Positions 43,727 to 53,173 of a stretch of DNA of 64,000 bases are shown here, piece by piece; the first letter of the stretch is position 1; each line of letters opens with the position of its first letter. Position numbers and translations under genes: made by a program. This stretch comes from Teredinibacter turnerae T7901. Lineage in GTDB: Bacteria > Pseudomonadota > Gammaproteobacteria > Pseudomonadales > Cellvibrionaceae. Under the pieces are notes generated by a model, which saw nothing but the letters and a program-made list of their open reading frames with translations, ran no database searches and had not been told where the DNA came from. The stretch is from positions 4,151,125 to 4,215,124 of the forward strand of contig NC_012997.1 of the NCBI RefSeq assembly GCF_000023025.1, in the 5' to 3' direction.

Positions 43727-44263
43727 TCATTCAGCATCGCGCACCAGGCGAACCATCTTAGCGCGGATTCGCTCATCATAGGTGGGCGCGCCATTGGCGT
43801 AATCCACATACCATGAATAGTGGGTGTAAAAATGGTATGGAGAAGAAGACCACACTTGCGCGGCTGGGGTTCCCGGAAACAGCGCCAAGTTTATCGCCGG
43901 TTGTTCGCACTGCATTTCCACGAGCGTGGATAATTCGCGGATATTTGCGAGGCGCCAGTCCGTATGGCCAGCAAAGCCGCCGTCCGCATTGAGTCCTGGC
44001 GCAACCTGAAGCGCTTCTGCCCAGGTCATTGCTCGGGGTTCTCCGTCGCTGCAGTTTGGCCCCGTTGCCCCCGCTAAACACGTCATCCACATTAAGCGGG
44101 TGCGGCTGTCGGTCACTGTACCGTCACCGTTTTCTGCAAAAAATTCTGTCGACATGGTCGCGGGAATATTTTCTGCTTGGCATCGCTGCTCGGGCGAGTC
44201 TTGTGCAATGGCGCGGCCAATCAAACCGAAGAATGCACACACCAATAAGGTTCTTATAATCAT
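43727..44263 (-). CDS. DUF1566 domain secreted protein
   Basis: A 178-residue exported protein (signal MIIRTLLVCAFFGLIGRAIAQ, start ATG 44263). The DUF1566 signature is TDSRTRLMWMTCLAG, AMTWAEALQVAP, GHTDWRLANIRELSTLVE, and VWSSSPYHFY near the end with VRLVRDAE as terminus. These Lcl-type domains are found on adhesive or extracellular proteins. It follows a second DUF1566 protein by a few bases, so they are one unit. Confidence 0.85.
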   Translation of the reverse strand: MIIRTLLVCAFFGLIGRAIAQDSPEQRCQAENIPATMSTEFFAENGDGTVTDSRTRLMWMTCLAGATGPNCSDGEPRAMTWAEALQVAPGLNADGGFAGHTDWRLANIRELSTLVEMQCEQPAINLALFPGTPAAQVWSSSPYHFYTHYSWYVDYANGAPTYDERIRAKMVRLVRDAE

Positions 44264-44295
44264 CGAATCAACCTCGGAAACGTTAACCACAAACG

Positions 44296-45138
44296 CTATG
44301 GGGACGAAGGCGCGTCGCGTACCAGCCGCACAAAGCGACTATTGTTGCGCTGAAGTGGCGCGCTGTAGCCGAACTGAAAGCTGACCGCCCATGCACTGGT
44401 AGGCTTGCCCACGACAGGGGAGCTACTCCAATAAAAATCGTTTTGCGTATGGGAAAAGAATTCGCCGTCCACGGCTGGCCGCGACACACCAAAATTCACC
44501 AGGCTCTGCAATTCCTGCAGACTGGGCAAACGCCAGTCGGTATACCCGCACAAACCAGCTGCATTTACCCGTTCGACGAATTCACCGGTGTTGCAATAGG
44601 TCGCCGGGCTGCTTTTGTTATAGCCTGCGCACTGATCATATTTTTGGTTCCATTCGCCGACCGCGCCGCCATTGGCGGCCACTTGCCCGCTGTACCAGGT
44701 GAAGCGATCGTCGGCATCGTGTAGACCACCGTTGCCGTTTTGATCGTCGGCACTAACTTTGGCTTCCCACATTAATCCGCTGACATTATCGCGAACACAG
44801 TGCCATTCTTTGGCCGACTCTGAGAGTGTTTTACCGGTACTGCTGATTTTGCTATAGGAAAAACCATTGTCGCTGCCATAAAGCGTATCGCGGCCACGCA
44901 TGCAATCCTGCTGCGCAAGAATATCGCCCTGCGCAAGATCACCCTCAGGTAGTTTTTCAGCATTGATTACGGCACTGCAATCCTGGTTTATGTCCTTCGG
45001 GTAATTTCCACCCCAGGTAATACCCGTATCATTCAGTTTGCGCTGGCTTGCGGTGAGATCTGGCCCGGGCTCCGGCTGGCATGCCGCCAAGAGTACACCG
45101 GCGGAAAACAGCAGGCCGAGTGTTGGTAGAGTTTTCAT
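44296..45138 (-). CDS. DUF1566 domain lipoprotein
   Basis: A 280-residue lipoprotein (MKTLPTLGLLFSAGVLLAAC, lipobox LAAC). DUF1566 motifs follow: VRDNVSGLMWEAKVS, GYTDWRLPSLQELQSLVNFG, FYWSSSPVVG and FVRLVRDAP. Its N-terminal part holds paired cysteines (QDCSAV, QQDCMRG, WHCVRD). It lies after a terminator that ends the DUF1552 transcript and probably has its own promoter in 45139-45204. Confidence 0.85.
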   Translation of the reverse strand: MKTLPTLGLLFSAGVLLAACQPEPGPDLTASQRKLNDTGITWGGNYPKDINQDCSAVINAEKLPEGDLAQGDILAQQDCMRGRDTLYGSDNGFSYSKISSTGKTLSESAKEWHCVRDNVSGLMWEAKVSADDQNGNGGLHDADDRFTWYSGQVAANGGAVGEWNQKYDQCAGYNKSSPATYCNTGEFVERVNAAGLCGYTDWRLPSLQELQSLVNFGVSRPAVDGEFFSHTQNDFYWSSSPVVGKPTSAWAVSFQFGYSAPLQRNNSRFVRLVRDAPSSP

Positions 45139-45204
45139 AATTATTGTTTTTCTTATTCGCTTAACGTCGTAAATATCTTACGGCAAAGTACCGCAGGGTT
45201 AAAC

Positions 45205-45228
45205 AAAAAACCCGGCTCAAGGCCGGGT
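45205..45228 (-). terminator. Rho-independent terminator after the DUF1552 gene
   Basis: ACCCGGC / GCCGGGT arms around a 5-base loop run into TTTTTT on the minus strand, 20 bases after the DUF1552 stop. It separates the giant protein-DUF1552 transcript from the DUF1566 pair. Confidence 0.9.
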
Positions 45229-45247
45229 CTGTCTTGCAAAACACGAA

Positions 45248-46492
45248 TCAGGTCAGCACCCCAGGAATTACATCCGTTTCGTAACGCTGATACACGGAAG
45301 ACTGGTGTGCATTCAGCGCAACTGCGGCAGTGTGGATCATGTTGAGCGGCGTGTAGCCCGCGCCACCGGCGTTAGACACGCCGCGCTGAATAGCGCCACC
45401 GCCGCCGGCCATAATCAACGGCACATCGCCGTTACCGTGCGCATCGCCGTTACCCATATCAGTCACTTCACACACAACGGTGTCATCCAGAACACCACGA
45501 TCGCGAAGCGCCTTAATGGTGTATGCCGAGAGGCTACTCATATGGTTGCGCGTCTCGCTGAAGTGTGGGTAACTCGGATCACCATTGTTACCGCCGTGAA
45601 TTGACGCATGGTAAATACCGCTAAAGTTCAGATAAGGGAATGCGAACTCGCCCTGGTGGTTACCAAACGCCAGCGACGCTGACGCGGTGAGGTTACAGGA
45701 GAACGCGAGCGCGATGATGTCTGCCTGCAGATTCGCCTGCTGCTCGAAGGTATCGTACTCCAGTGCGAAGGGGGCTGGTGCGCTGCCGGCACTACACGAC
45801 AAGCCGCCGCCAAGATCCGCCAGCCGCGCTTCGGTTTCTTCGATGGCGGTGAGGTGAGAATCCAAGCGCTGACGCTCGTAGTTGCCCAGCTTGCTGTTCA
45901 GAGCACTTAATGCGTCTTTGTGCGCATCGATCACACTGCCCTTACCACCGGTATTACCGCCGCCACCGCCAAGATTGCCAAACAGGCGATCAAACGCGTT
46001 GAAGGGGTTATCTTCAAACGGAACTTCCGCACCGTTATCCTTAGTCAGGTAGCCGTGGCCATTACTGTGCACACCGAGGTTGATGTAGGTAAACGGCATG
46101 CCGTCACTCAGAATCCGCCCCATATTCACATCAAAACTGTCACCACCCCAGCTGTTGTTGATGATGGTGGGTACAACACCGTGTCCACCGCGATGGTGAC
46201 CCATACTGCGGAGGAAGTTACAGTCGCTCGCCACGGTACTGTAGGGCTGCGACATAATCGGGAATGACGTGAGGTTGCTGTTTGGCAACCAGCGGGATGG
46301 GATACAACCGTCCGGACAATAGATGACCAGCGATTTACTCGGCCCATTCTGCGCTTCAGCCAGGCGGGAGAGCATCATCCCCCCTACCAGCGGCGACGCA
46401 TTCATGAGCCCGCGCGAGATTCCTGCCGAAGATAAGACTTTCAGGAAATCACGGCGCTTCTTGTCGAACTTATTCTTATATGGCTTTTTCAT
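45248..46492 (-). CDS. DUF1552 family secreted protein
   Basis: A 414-residue DUF1552 protein. The N-terminus carries a twin-arginine-like motif (KKRRDFLKVLSSAG) and a hydrophobic segment, so Tat export is likely. Family stretches are VIYCPDGCIPSRWLPN, FLRSMGHHRGGHG, PFTYINLGVHSNGHG, IHGGNNGDPSYPHF and VVCEVTDMGNGDAHGNGDVPLI, a layout reminiscent of DUF1501 and the alkaline phosphatase fold. It follows the giant DUF1592-type protein, its constant partner. Enzymatic role unknown. Confidence 0.9.
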   Translation of the reverse strand: MKKPYKNKFDKKRRDFLKVLSSAGISRGLMNASPLVGGMMLSRLAEAQNGPSKSLVIYCPDGCIPSRWLPNSNLTSFPIMSQPYSTVASDCNFLRSMGHHRGGHGVVPTIINNSWGGDSFDVNMGRILSDGMPFTYINLGVHSNGHGYLTKDNGAEVPFEDNPFNAFDRLFGNLGGGGGNTGGKGSVIDAHKDALSALNSKLGNYERQRLDSHLTAIEETEARLADLGGGLSCSAGSAPAPFALEYDTFEQQANLQADIIALAFSCNLTASASLAFGNHQGEFAFPYLNFSGIYHASIHGGNNGDPSYPHFSETRNHMSSLSAYTIKALRDRGVLDDTVVCEVTDMGNGDAHGNGDVPLIMAGGGGAIQRGVSNAGGAGYTPLNMIHTAAVALNAHQSSVYQRYETDVIPGVLT

Positions 46493-46539
46493 GATCTTAA
46501 CCTTTCAAAATATGGGGTCACAATTGGGAGCCTGCCAAT

Positions 46540-46559
46540 GCGGCGGCCTCGGCCGCCGC
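46540..46559. other. GC-rich stem between the giant gene and DUF1552
   Basis: GCGGCGGCC / GGCCGCCGC, a perfect 9-bp stem with a 2-base centre, lies between the two genes on the shared minus-strand transcript. Without a U-run it probably works as an mRNA processing or stability element that lets the two cistrons be expressed at different levels. Confidence 0.6.
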
Positions 46560-46569
46560 GCTCAGGCGA

Positions 46570-49500
46570 TTAGTTGCTGCGAGACCAGGCTTTGCGGTAG
46601 CGCACTGCGTCCATAACGCTCATGCTCTCCAGCATCGCTCTTGGGCTCTGCTCCATCATTGTGTTTGTCAGGTCGCGAACCTCACAGGCGTAGCCGTTTT
46701 GCTCGGTGGCAGTCAAGGTCGGACCTTCCAGGTCGTCGTTGTCGATACCATCAATACCCACACCGGTGATAAACCGGAACAGGTTCTGCGGCACACACTG
46801 CTGCACATTGGGCAGATCGACGAGGACATGGCCTAGACCTTTGGTGCCCTGGAAGTCGATAGATACGTCCTTATCGTTGAGGTTCTCTGGTGCGTATAGC
46901 TGACCAACCGAGTCGATAACGTTGCCACGCAAATCGGTGGTGCGCACATTACCAACGGGGTCGAAGTCTTCCATACCGAAGCCCAGTGGGTTGATCCATT
47001 CACGGTGACAAACCTGACAGTTGTCGTCGCCAGTAACCGCGGCGTACTTCATGCGGTTGGTGGTTGTCGGCTCGGCCAGGTAATCCGCAAGCTCTTCCAA
47101 CTTGGCTGCCCGGTCGGCGAATACACCGGCAGGTGGCTCAGGCTGATCTTCACAGAGCATGCGACGACGCACCCGTACCGAACGGCGAATTGGCGAGGTT
47201 TCCACCTCTTCCGCCCAGCGCGCCATGAAGGCACCGTTCGCCAGAATACCGCCGCGGTTGGTGGTATTCACCATCTGGAAGTTGCTGCCGCTTACGCCGT
47301 TAATGCCGTAGTGCTGCGCCAGTGGACCGTTGACGAAGGTGTAGTTCGCATCGTAAAGCGAGCTGAACTGTTCGTTCTCATCCAACATTACGTGGGCAAA
47401 CACTTCGCGAATTTCCTGCTTGAGGTGTGGAATCACGGCATCGAAGTTCGGCCAGGTAGCGGGATCTTTCGGCGCGCTCTCCAGGTGCTCGGTATCCAGC
47501 CAGTGAGCAACGAAGTCACCCATGCGGTCGCGAACGGCACTGGTGTTCAGCAGACGATCTGCCTCCGCCAAAATGTCGGACTCGGTGCGCAACTGGTTGT
47601 TCACGGCTTTCTGCCAGGTAGTGTTGTCTGGCGCGGAACCTGTGTAGGTGTAGCTCAACCAGGTGGCCATTTCGTAGGAGGTCAGCTCGTACGAATCGCT
47701 GTCCAGACCATTGCTGGTACTGGGCACACCGATCTCACTGCGATACAGGAACTGCGGTGAAGACAACGCGGCTTCCAGCGCGAGCTGAATACCGGCTTTC
47801 ACATCACCCCCGGTTTGCGAGCCGTTCGCCATGCTGCTGTATGTCGTGCTTTCTCCGCCCTCAAGTGGGCGACGGAAAATGCGCGGCAGCAGGTTGTTGA
47901 CGAACTGGTTGGCACAGGTCTGGTTGAAGTTGCCGTTACAGGTCAGGATCGCATTAAAGTTGGTGTCGGCAGACCACTGGGCAATATCTTCAGCAACCGA
48001 TAAATAACTGTCGTAACTGTTATTTACCACTGATGAGTGGGTGTTGTTGACGAAGTAGCCAATGATATTGTCAGCCGCCAGGCCAGTGGAAGCGTTGAAA
48101 TCCACACCCAGTAGGTCTTCGACTGAGTGCTGATACTCTTCACGAGTTAACAGTTTTAGCTGACGGGCACCATAGGTCACCGGATCGTTACACACCAACT
48201 GCTGGCTGTCGTTCCAGAAAGTCGCTTCAAGGAAGTCGACAATCTTATCGGCACACTCCTGATCACACGCAGAAGGCATATTGCGCGGCATTTCTGCTGC
48301 AATATAGGCTGCCATTGTGGTCTTATCGCGCGCTGTATTCAGCGATATGCCAATCGAACCACCGCCTGCGTCGGCACCGTGACAGCTCGCGCACTGCGCA
48401 GAGTACTCCTGTTCGCCCGTTAACGCGCTGCCCGAGCTTGAGGAGCTGGAGCTGCTGGAGGACGAACTGCTGGAGCTACTGCTCGAGGAGGAGCTGCTGG
48501 AGTTTCCACCACCCGGGCCATAACACACAGGCGCCGTAATGTTGTTGTTGTGGTTACCTTGCATGCCAAAGCTGGTGTTGCCGCCATTCGCGCTCAGGTT
48601 GCCGTTCCAGCCTACGTTGGAGGCGGTGACGGTGTTGCCACTTTCAACCAGGGTCGCGCTCCACGAACCTGTCAATTGTGGGTTCTGAGCGAACTCGAGG
48701 GTAATTTCCCAGCCGTTTGTTGGCGTATTTCCGTTGTTAGTAACGGTAATCTCCAACTGATAGCCAGTACCCCAGTTGTTGACGATGGCTGCATCACAGG
48801 TCACCCCGCCGCTGGAGCTGCTGCCGGAACCGGAGCTGCTGGAGGACGAAGACGAGCTGGAGCTGCTGGATGAACTGGAGCTACTGGACGACGAGGATGA
48901 GCTGGATGTACCACCGTTCTCAGGAACCAGTTTGTAAAGTTCTCCAAGGTAGTTCACTACAAACAGCTCGCCGTTGTTAGCTTCACCAAACGACGAAATG
49001 TAGAAGTTGGTATCAAAGAGCTCTTCACGGGTGTAAGAACCATCGCTCTCACGGGTTACCGCCCAGATGCGACCAGACTGATAGTCACCCATGATGTACT
49101 GGCCATTACGTCCACCGATCGCGCTACCGCGATACACGTAACCACCGGTAATCGACTGGGAGATACCGTGATCCAACTCCATGATTGGATCGACATAAGG
49201 TCCACTGGTATTACAGCTATTGCTGGTGACGTGGAAACCTTCGTAGCAGCGCCAACCGTAGTTGCCACCCGCTTCGATGATATTCACTTCTTCCCAGGTC
49301 GCCTGACCCACATCCGACAACCAGAGTTCGCCCGTTTGACGGTCAAAACTCCAGCGCCAGGGGTTGCGCAACCCGTAGACGTAAATCTCGTCGAGCACGT
49401 TGTTGTTACCAACAAAGGGGTTATCGCTAGGTACGCTGTAGGTAGAGCCACTATCCACGTCGATACGAATCATGGTACCGAAGTAGTTGGTGGTGTTCTG

Positions 49501-52119
49501 CGCAGCGTTCTGTGGGTCGTTGGCGGAACCACCGTCACCGAATGCCGCGTACAGATAACCGTCCGGACCAAAGTGGATGTCACCACCATTGTGGTTTGAG
49601 TAGGTCTGCTCGAATGAGAAGATATCCTGCCGTGAACCACTGACCAGACTGCGACCGTCAGACGACTCGGTGTAGCGAGCAATTACAGAGGTCATCGGAT
49701 TAGACGCCGGTGTAGTCATGGATATGAATACACTGTTATTGGCGGGATAATCCGGATGGAACGCCATACCAAGCACACCGCCCTCGTTCTCGGAGTCAAC
49801 GACGTTGGACAAATCGAGATAGAGGTTTTTAGTCGTGGTGTTCTCGTTGTTCGCATCTATCCAGTAGATTCGGCCATCTTTCTCCAGAACATACCAGCGG
49901 GAGTTATCGCCAGGCGCCTGCAACATACCAAGCGGCGAATCGAACGTCATGTTCGGGAACGCACGCTCAATTTCCACAGGTTCAGGATCGCCACCTGGGT
50001 TGTTGTTGCCGCCACCATTCGCACCAGTAACGTCCAGGTCAACACTCCACACGCGCTGGGCACCTGTGATGTACAGGGTTTTACCATCAACACCACCAAA
50101 AGTTGCATTGGTCACATTGGCAGAAACGTTGATTGTCGCAATCTGGTTACCTGAAGGTGTGAACACCGATACGCGCTGGCCATTGTGTTCAGCCACGTAG
50201 AGGTTACCGTGACAGTCAACCGTCATACCGTCCGGGTTGTTCAGGCTGCTGACCAGTACTTCCGGTGCGCCTACCTGACCGTTGCCCGCAATCGGGTACA
50301 GCAACAGCTGACCGGAAGAAGAACCGACGTACAGGGTGTCTTCATCAGGCGAAAGCGCGATACCGTTTGGATTGTTGAGTGAGCTATCAATCAGGGTGAC
50401 ATTGCCATTAGGTGCAACACTGTAAACACCCGTATAAGGCTGTCCACCGGTGTTACCCTGCTGGTAATTCGGATCGGTAAAGTAGATGGTGCCATTGCTC
50501 GCGATCACCAGGTCGTTCGGCGAATTGAACACATTGCCATTGTAACTTGACGCCACAGTGCTGCGCGTGCCGTTGGCGAGGTTATAGCGCGAGAGGCCAC
50601 TATATTTGTGGGTCGCCGCAATCACTTCACCGTTACCGGCATAGGCCATACCATTGCTGCCCGCATCGTTGATTTGCGTGCTCATTTGGCCGTTCGCTGA
50701 AAGCTTCTGGATGCGAGAGCTGTAATTGGCATCGAACAGGAAGTCGGAGAAGTACAACGCCCCGTCAACCCACACAGGCCCTTCGTACAGTCCGCTGCGA
50801 TTTCCGTTGGCTCCAGGAATCGCGCTAGCAGTCATGGTACCAGAAGGCGCCGCGCCACAATTGCCACCCACCATGCCCGAGCTGGAAGAGCTGGAACTGC
50901 TGGAGGACGAACTGGACGAGCTCGAGCTGGACGAACTTGAGCTGCTCGAAGAGGAGCTGGAGCTGTTGGACGAACTGCTGGAGGACGAGCTGGAGCTGGA
51001 TGACGAAGTAGAACCGTTGCCACCGCCCGTCTCACGGGAATCACAACTGATGGGCTGGTCAGAAATTTCGATATCATCCATCCACACATCAGCATTGTTG
51101 TTACTGAAGCTGTGCCAACCGAAGAAGGCATAGTTCAGTTTGCCATCCAACCACTGAGTGTTGCCATTCACACCGCCATTGTTCCAATCGCTGATGGAGT
51201 CAATGGAGTGGATCAACTGATTATCCAGGTAGGCGTGCAGCTGATGGTATGGGCGATTGCCGCCGAGCATTTCCACCACAACACAATGCCAGGTGTCAGC
51301 CGCTATCTCAGGACCGCTGTACCACTGACTCTGGGGCGGAGAAATGTCATCGCTAGGCATTTCGTTGGTGCCTACGTGACCTTTGATCTGGCCAAAGCGC
51401 ACTTCGTTGTCGGCCTGAGCGACATTGCCGCGCACACCGAAAATATGCTCGTGGTTATCGCCAGCTTCGTTACCGAGCTTCTTGCTCATGTAAACCATTG
51501 CTTTCAGATAAACCTTATCGAGCCCGGCAGGCAGAGTGCGAACAATCTGCGCAGGGGCTGCACCGCCCTTGAAGTGCACAGAGTTGTTACCGGTAAATGC
51601 CCGCGTGTTATCAACCAGCGCATAGACACTCTGGCCGATATTGTTGTTCGGATTATTGGACTGCCAGCCAACAAAGTTGCCCCAACCGCTGGGCTGCTGA
51701 TTTACGCCGGTGGATTCAAAACCATCGGTAAAGTTAATCAGGCTGCCACCGGAACTTGACGAACTGCTGGAAGAACTCGAAGAACTGGAACCTCCGTTCG
51801 AAGAGGAGGATGAGCTGCTTGACGAGCTGCTGGAAGAACTGGAACTGCTGGATGAACTGGACGAAGTGCTGCTGTTAGAGCCACCACAGTCGCCACGCGG
51901 ACCACCACCGCCAGTCTGGCTGTTACAGGTATTAATACCTATACAGCTGGAATTGTTTTCCCACCCCCAACCATTATCTGTGTTTTCACACATTGGCCAG
52001 GAGTAGCCATACCATTCACACTCACAGGATTGCGCCTGCGCTTGGGAGACCGAGAAGATCGACAGCGTGAGCGTCGCTGCGAGCAACCGTCGGCTCAATT
52101 TGAATGGGATATTATTCAT
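46570..52119 (-). CDS. Giant secreted cellulose-binding multiredox protein: CBM10-X-SMP30-GSDH-CBM2-cyt c-DUF1592-type
   Basis: About 1849 residues from ATG 52119 (the frame opens at 52152; the signal NNIPFKLSRRLLAATLTLSI...AQA fits the later start). Domains in order: CBM10 (about 32-78; CEWYGYSWPMC, NGWGWE); poly-Ser; a jelly-roll-like unknown module (127-360; KVYLKAMVYMSKKL, MDDIEISD end); poly-Ser; SMP-30/gluconolactonase-type propeller (422-705; EGPVW, NPNGIALSPDEDTL); glucose/sorbosone dehydrogenase-type propeller (716-1070; GLRNPWRWSFD, YSNHNGGDIHFGPDG), PQQ-dependent in relatives; poly-Ser; CBM2 with end cysteines C1108/C1199; poly-Ser; cytochrome c (CASCH at 1243-1247); then the DUF1587/1595/1592/1588/1585 series (LLTREEYQHSVEDLLG onward) with a second heme motif CQVCH at 1701-1705. 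It suggests a sugar- or lactone-oxidising, electron-carrying enzyme held on cellulose, perhaps supplying lytic polysaccharide monooxygenases. Co-transcribed with DUF1552. Confidence 0.9.
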   Translation of the reverse strand: MNNIPFKLSRRLLAATLTLSIFSVSQAQAQSCECEWYGYSWPMCENTDNGWGWENNSSCIGINTCNSQTGGGGPRGDCGGSNSSTSSSSSSSSSSSSSSSSSSSSSSNGGSSSSSSSSSSSSSGGSLINFTDGFESTGVNQQPSGWGNFVGWQSNNPNNNIGQSVYALVDNTRAFTGNNSVHFKGGAAPAQIVRTLPAGLDKVYLKAMVYMSKKLGNEAGDNHEHIFGVRGNVAQADNEVRFGQIKGHVGTNEMPSDDISPPQSQWYSGPEIAADTWHCVVVEMLGGNRPYHQLHAYLDNQLIHSIDSISDWNNGGVNGNTQWLDGKLNYAFFGWHSFSNNNADVWMDDIEISDQPISCDSRETGGGNGSTSSSSSSSSSSSSSNSSSSSSSSSSSSSSSSSSSSSSSSSSSSSGMVGGNCGAAPSGTMTASAIPGANGNRSGLYEGPVWVDGALYFSDFLFDANYSSRIQKLSANGQMSTQINDAGSNGMAYAGNGEVIAATHKYSGLSRYNLANGTRSTVASSYNGNVFNSPNDLVIASNGTIYFTDPNYQQGNTGGQPYTGVYSVAPNGNVTLIDSSLNNPNGIALSPDEDTLYVGSSSGQLLLYPIAGNGQVGAPEVLVSSLNNPDGMTVDCHGNLYVAEHNGQRVSVFTPSGNQIATINVSANVTNATFGGVDGKTLYITGAQRVWSVDLDVTGANGGGNNNPGGDPEPVEIERAFPNMTFDSPLGMLQAPGDNSRWYVLEKDGRIYWIDANNENTTTKNLYLDLSNVVDSENEGGVLGMAFHPDYPANNSVFISMTTPASNPMTSVIARYTESSDGRSLVSGSRQDIFSFEQTYSNHNGGDIHFGPDGYLYAAFGDGGSANDPQNAAQNTTNYFGTMIRIDVDSGSTYSVPSDNPFVGNNNVLDEIYVYGLRNPWRWSFDRQTGELWLSDVGQATWEEVNIIEAGGNYGWRCYEGFHVTSNSCNTSGPYVDPIMELDHGISQSITGGYVYRGSAIGGRNGQYIMGDYQSGRIWAVTRESDGSYTREELFDTNFYISSFGEANNGELFVVNYLGELYKLVPENGGTSSSSSSSSSSSSSSSSSSSSSSSSSGSGSSSSGGVTCDAAIVNNWGTGYQLEITVTNNGNTPTNGWEITLEFAQNPQLTGSWSATLVESGNTVTASNVGWNGNLSANGGNTSFGMQGNHNNNITAPVCYGPGGGNSSSSSSSSSSSSSSSSSSSSSSSGSALTGEQEYSAQCASCHGADAGGGSIGISLNTARDKTTMAAYIAAEMPRNMPSACDQECADKIVDFLEATFWNDSQQLVCNDPVTYGARQLKLLTREEYQHSVEDLLGVDFNASTGLAADNIIGYFVNNTHSSVVNNSYDSYLSVAEDIAQWSADTNFNAILTCNGNFNQTCANQFVNNLLPRIFRRPLEGGESTTYSSMANGSQTGGDVKAGIQLALEAALSSPQFLYRSEIGVPSTSNGLDSDSYELTSYEMATWLSYTYTGSAPDNTTWQKAVNNQLRTESDILAEADRLLNTSAVRDRMGDFVAHWLDTEHLESAPKDPATWPNFDAVIPHLKQEIREVFAHVMLDENEQFSSLYDANYTFVNGPLAQHYGINGVSGSNFQMVNTTNRGGILANGAFMARWAEEVETSPIRRSVRVRRRMLCEDQPEPPAGVFADRAAKLEELADYLAEPTTTNRMKYAAVTGDDNCQVCHREWINPLGFGMEDFDPVGNVRTTDLRGNVIDSVGQLYAPENLNDKDVSIDFQGTKGLGHVLVDLPNVQQCVPQNLFRFITGVGIDGIDNDDLEGPTLTATEQNGYACEVRDLTNTMMEQSPRAMLESMSVMDAVRYRKAWSRSN

Positions 52120-52152
52120 TATTAGCCCCCACGAATTTTTGGAACGGGACAA

Positions 52153-53173
52153 CGGCGTAGCCCCGGTGGAAAACTAACGCCTTAGTACCAAACCACTGTA
52201 CAAACGCTAGTCGATTTACTCGCGCAGCATAATCACAGGTTTTTTGAAAGTCTATTAGGTAAAAAATGCCTTGATGAGGATCAACGAACCACGGCAGTTA
52301 AATATTCATAAAAAAGAAGCAGAGATATATCTTCATTCAAGATATTTATGAATAAGTTCTTATTTTTATTAACATTTGAAATATATATAACCAATTCTTA
52401 TAGCCATAAAATTTGTTGTTTTTGGCTATTAAAACCCTATGCAAGATTGCTGAACACGACAAGGCATTCATTATCACCGGAAAAGTCTTAATTCCTCCTC
52501 TTATAACCTAGGCTCTTATCACTAATAGTAGTTATTACCATTAAGACTTTTTCGCGAGTGGCAATTTGTCGCACCGAAACCCTTGAGTTTTCAAGTAAAG
52601 TGAGCCCTGAACTGAGATTAAAATTGTGTTTGTGAGGCTAGCTAAATCAGTTTTTTACCGTGATAAAAAGCAACCAAAATACATTGTTGGATTGTGATGG
52701 AAGCCATACCTCTGCAATCCTGTTGAGCGTGCTCCACTGGATTTCAATTTACAGTCGATCACACTTTTTAAAATTCGAAATAAACAGGGTAAACTTTTAA
52801 GCAGAAATACGTTCTTATGCAATTGTTGAGATACTCAACCTCTAATCAGATTTTGTAGCTAAATGCAGCGCTGCCATATTTTTAAGCCAACTGGTTAGCT
52901 TAAAGGCCAATTACTGTTCCCTAGAGCAGCCTTAACGGTTAATAACAGCTGCAAAAAAAGTAAACAGAGCCCTACGAAGCAAGAGCTCATTATTAAGAAG
53001 CCTTAAAAATCACCGATTAGTTCGAATTTTTTGCCTCCCAGCCTAGTCACCGCGGTGCAAAAAAACGTTTTTGCGCACCGCATATCGGAAGCAAAATCCA
53101 CTTAACGTTACACACGTTAAATATGCGCAAGCACAACATACGGTAATAACAATAACGATAAGAGATTACGAAT
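52153..53173. other. 1-kb AT-rich gene-free region upstream of the giant gene
   Basis: No gene on either strand. It separates the divergent giant protein gene (left) and lipoprotein gene (right) and must carry both promoters. Several long A/T runs occur (e.g. 52320-52400), but no promoter or operator can be fixed by eye. Confidence 0.5.

Noticed and set aside
50726-51133. Acidic plus-strand ORF rich in Glu/Leu (and similar at 51710)
   Set aside because: It is the complement of the poly-serine linkers of the giant protein; codon runs of Ser read as Glu/Leu on the other strand.
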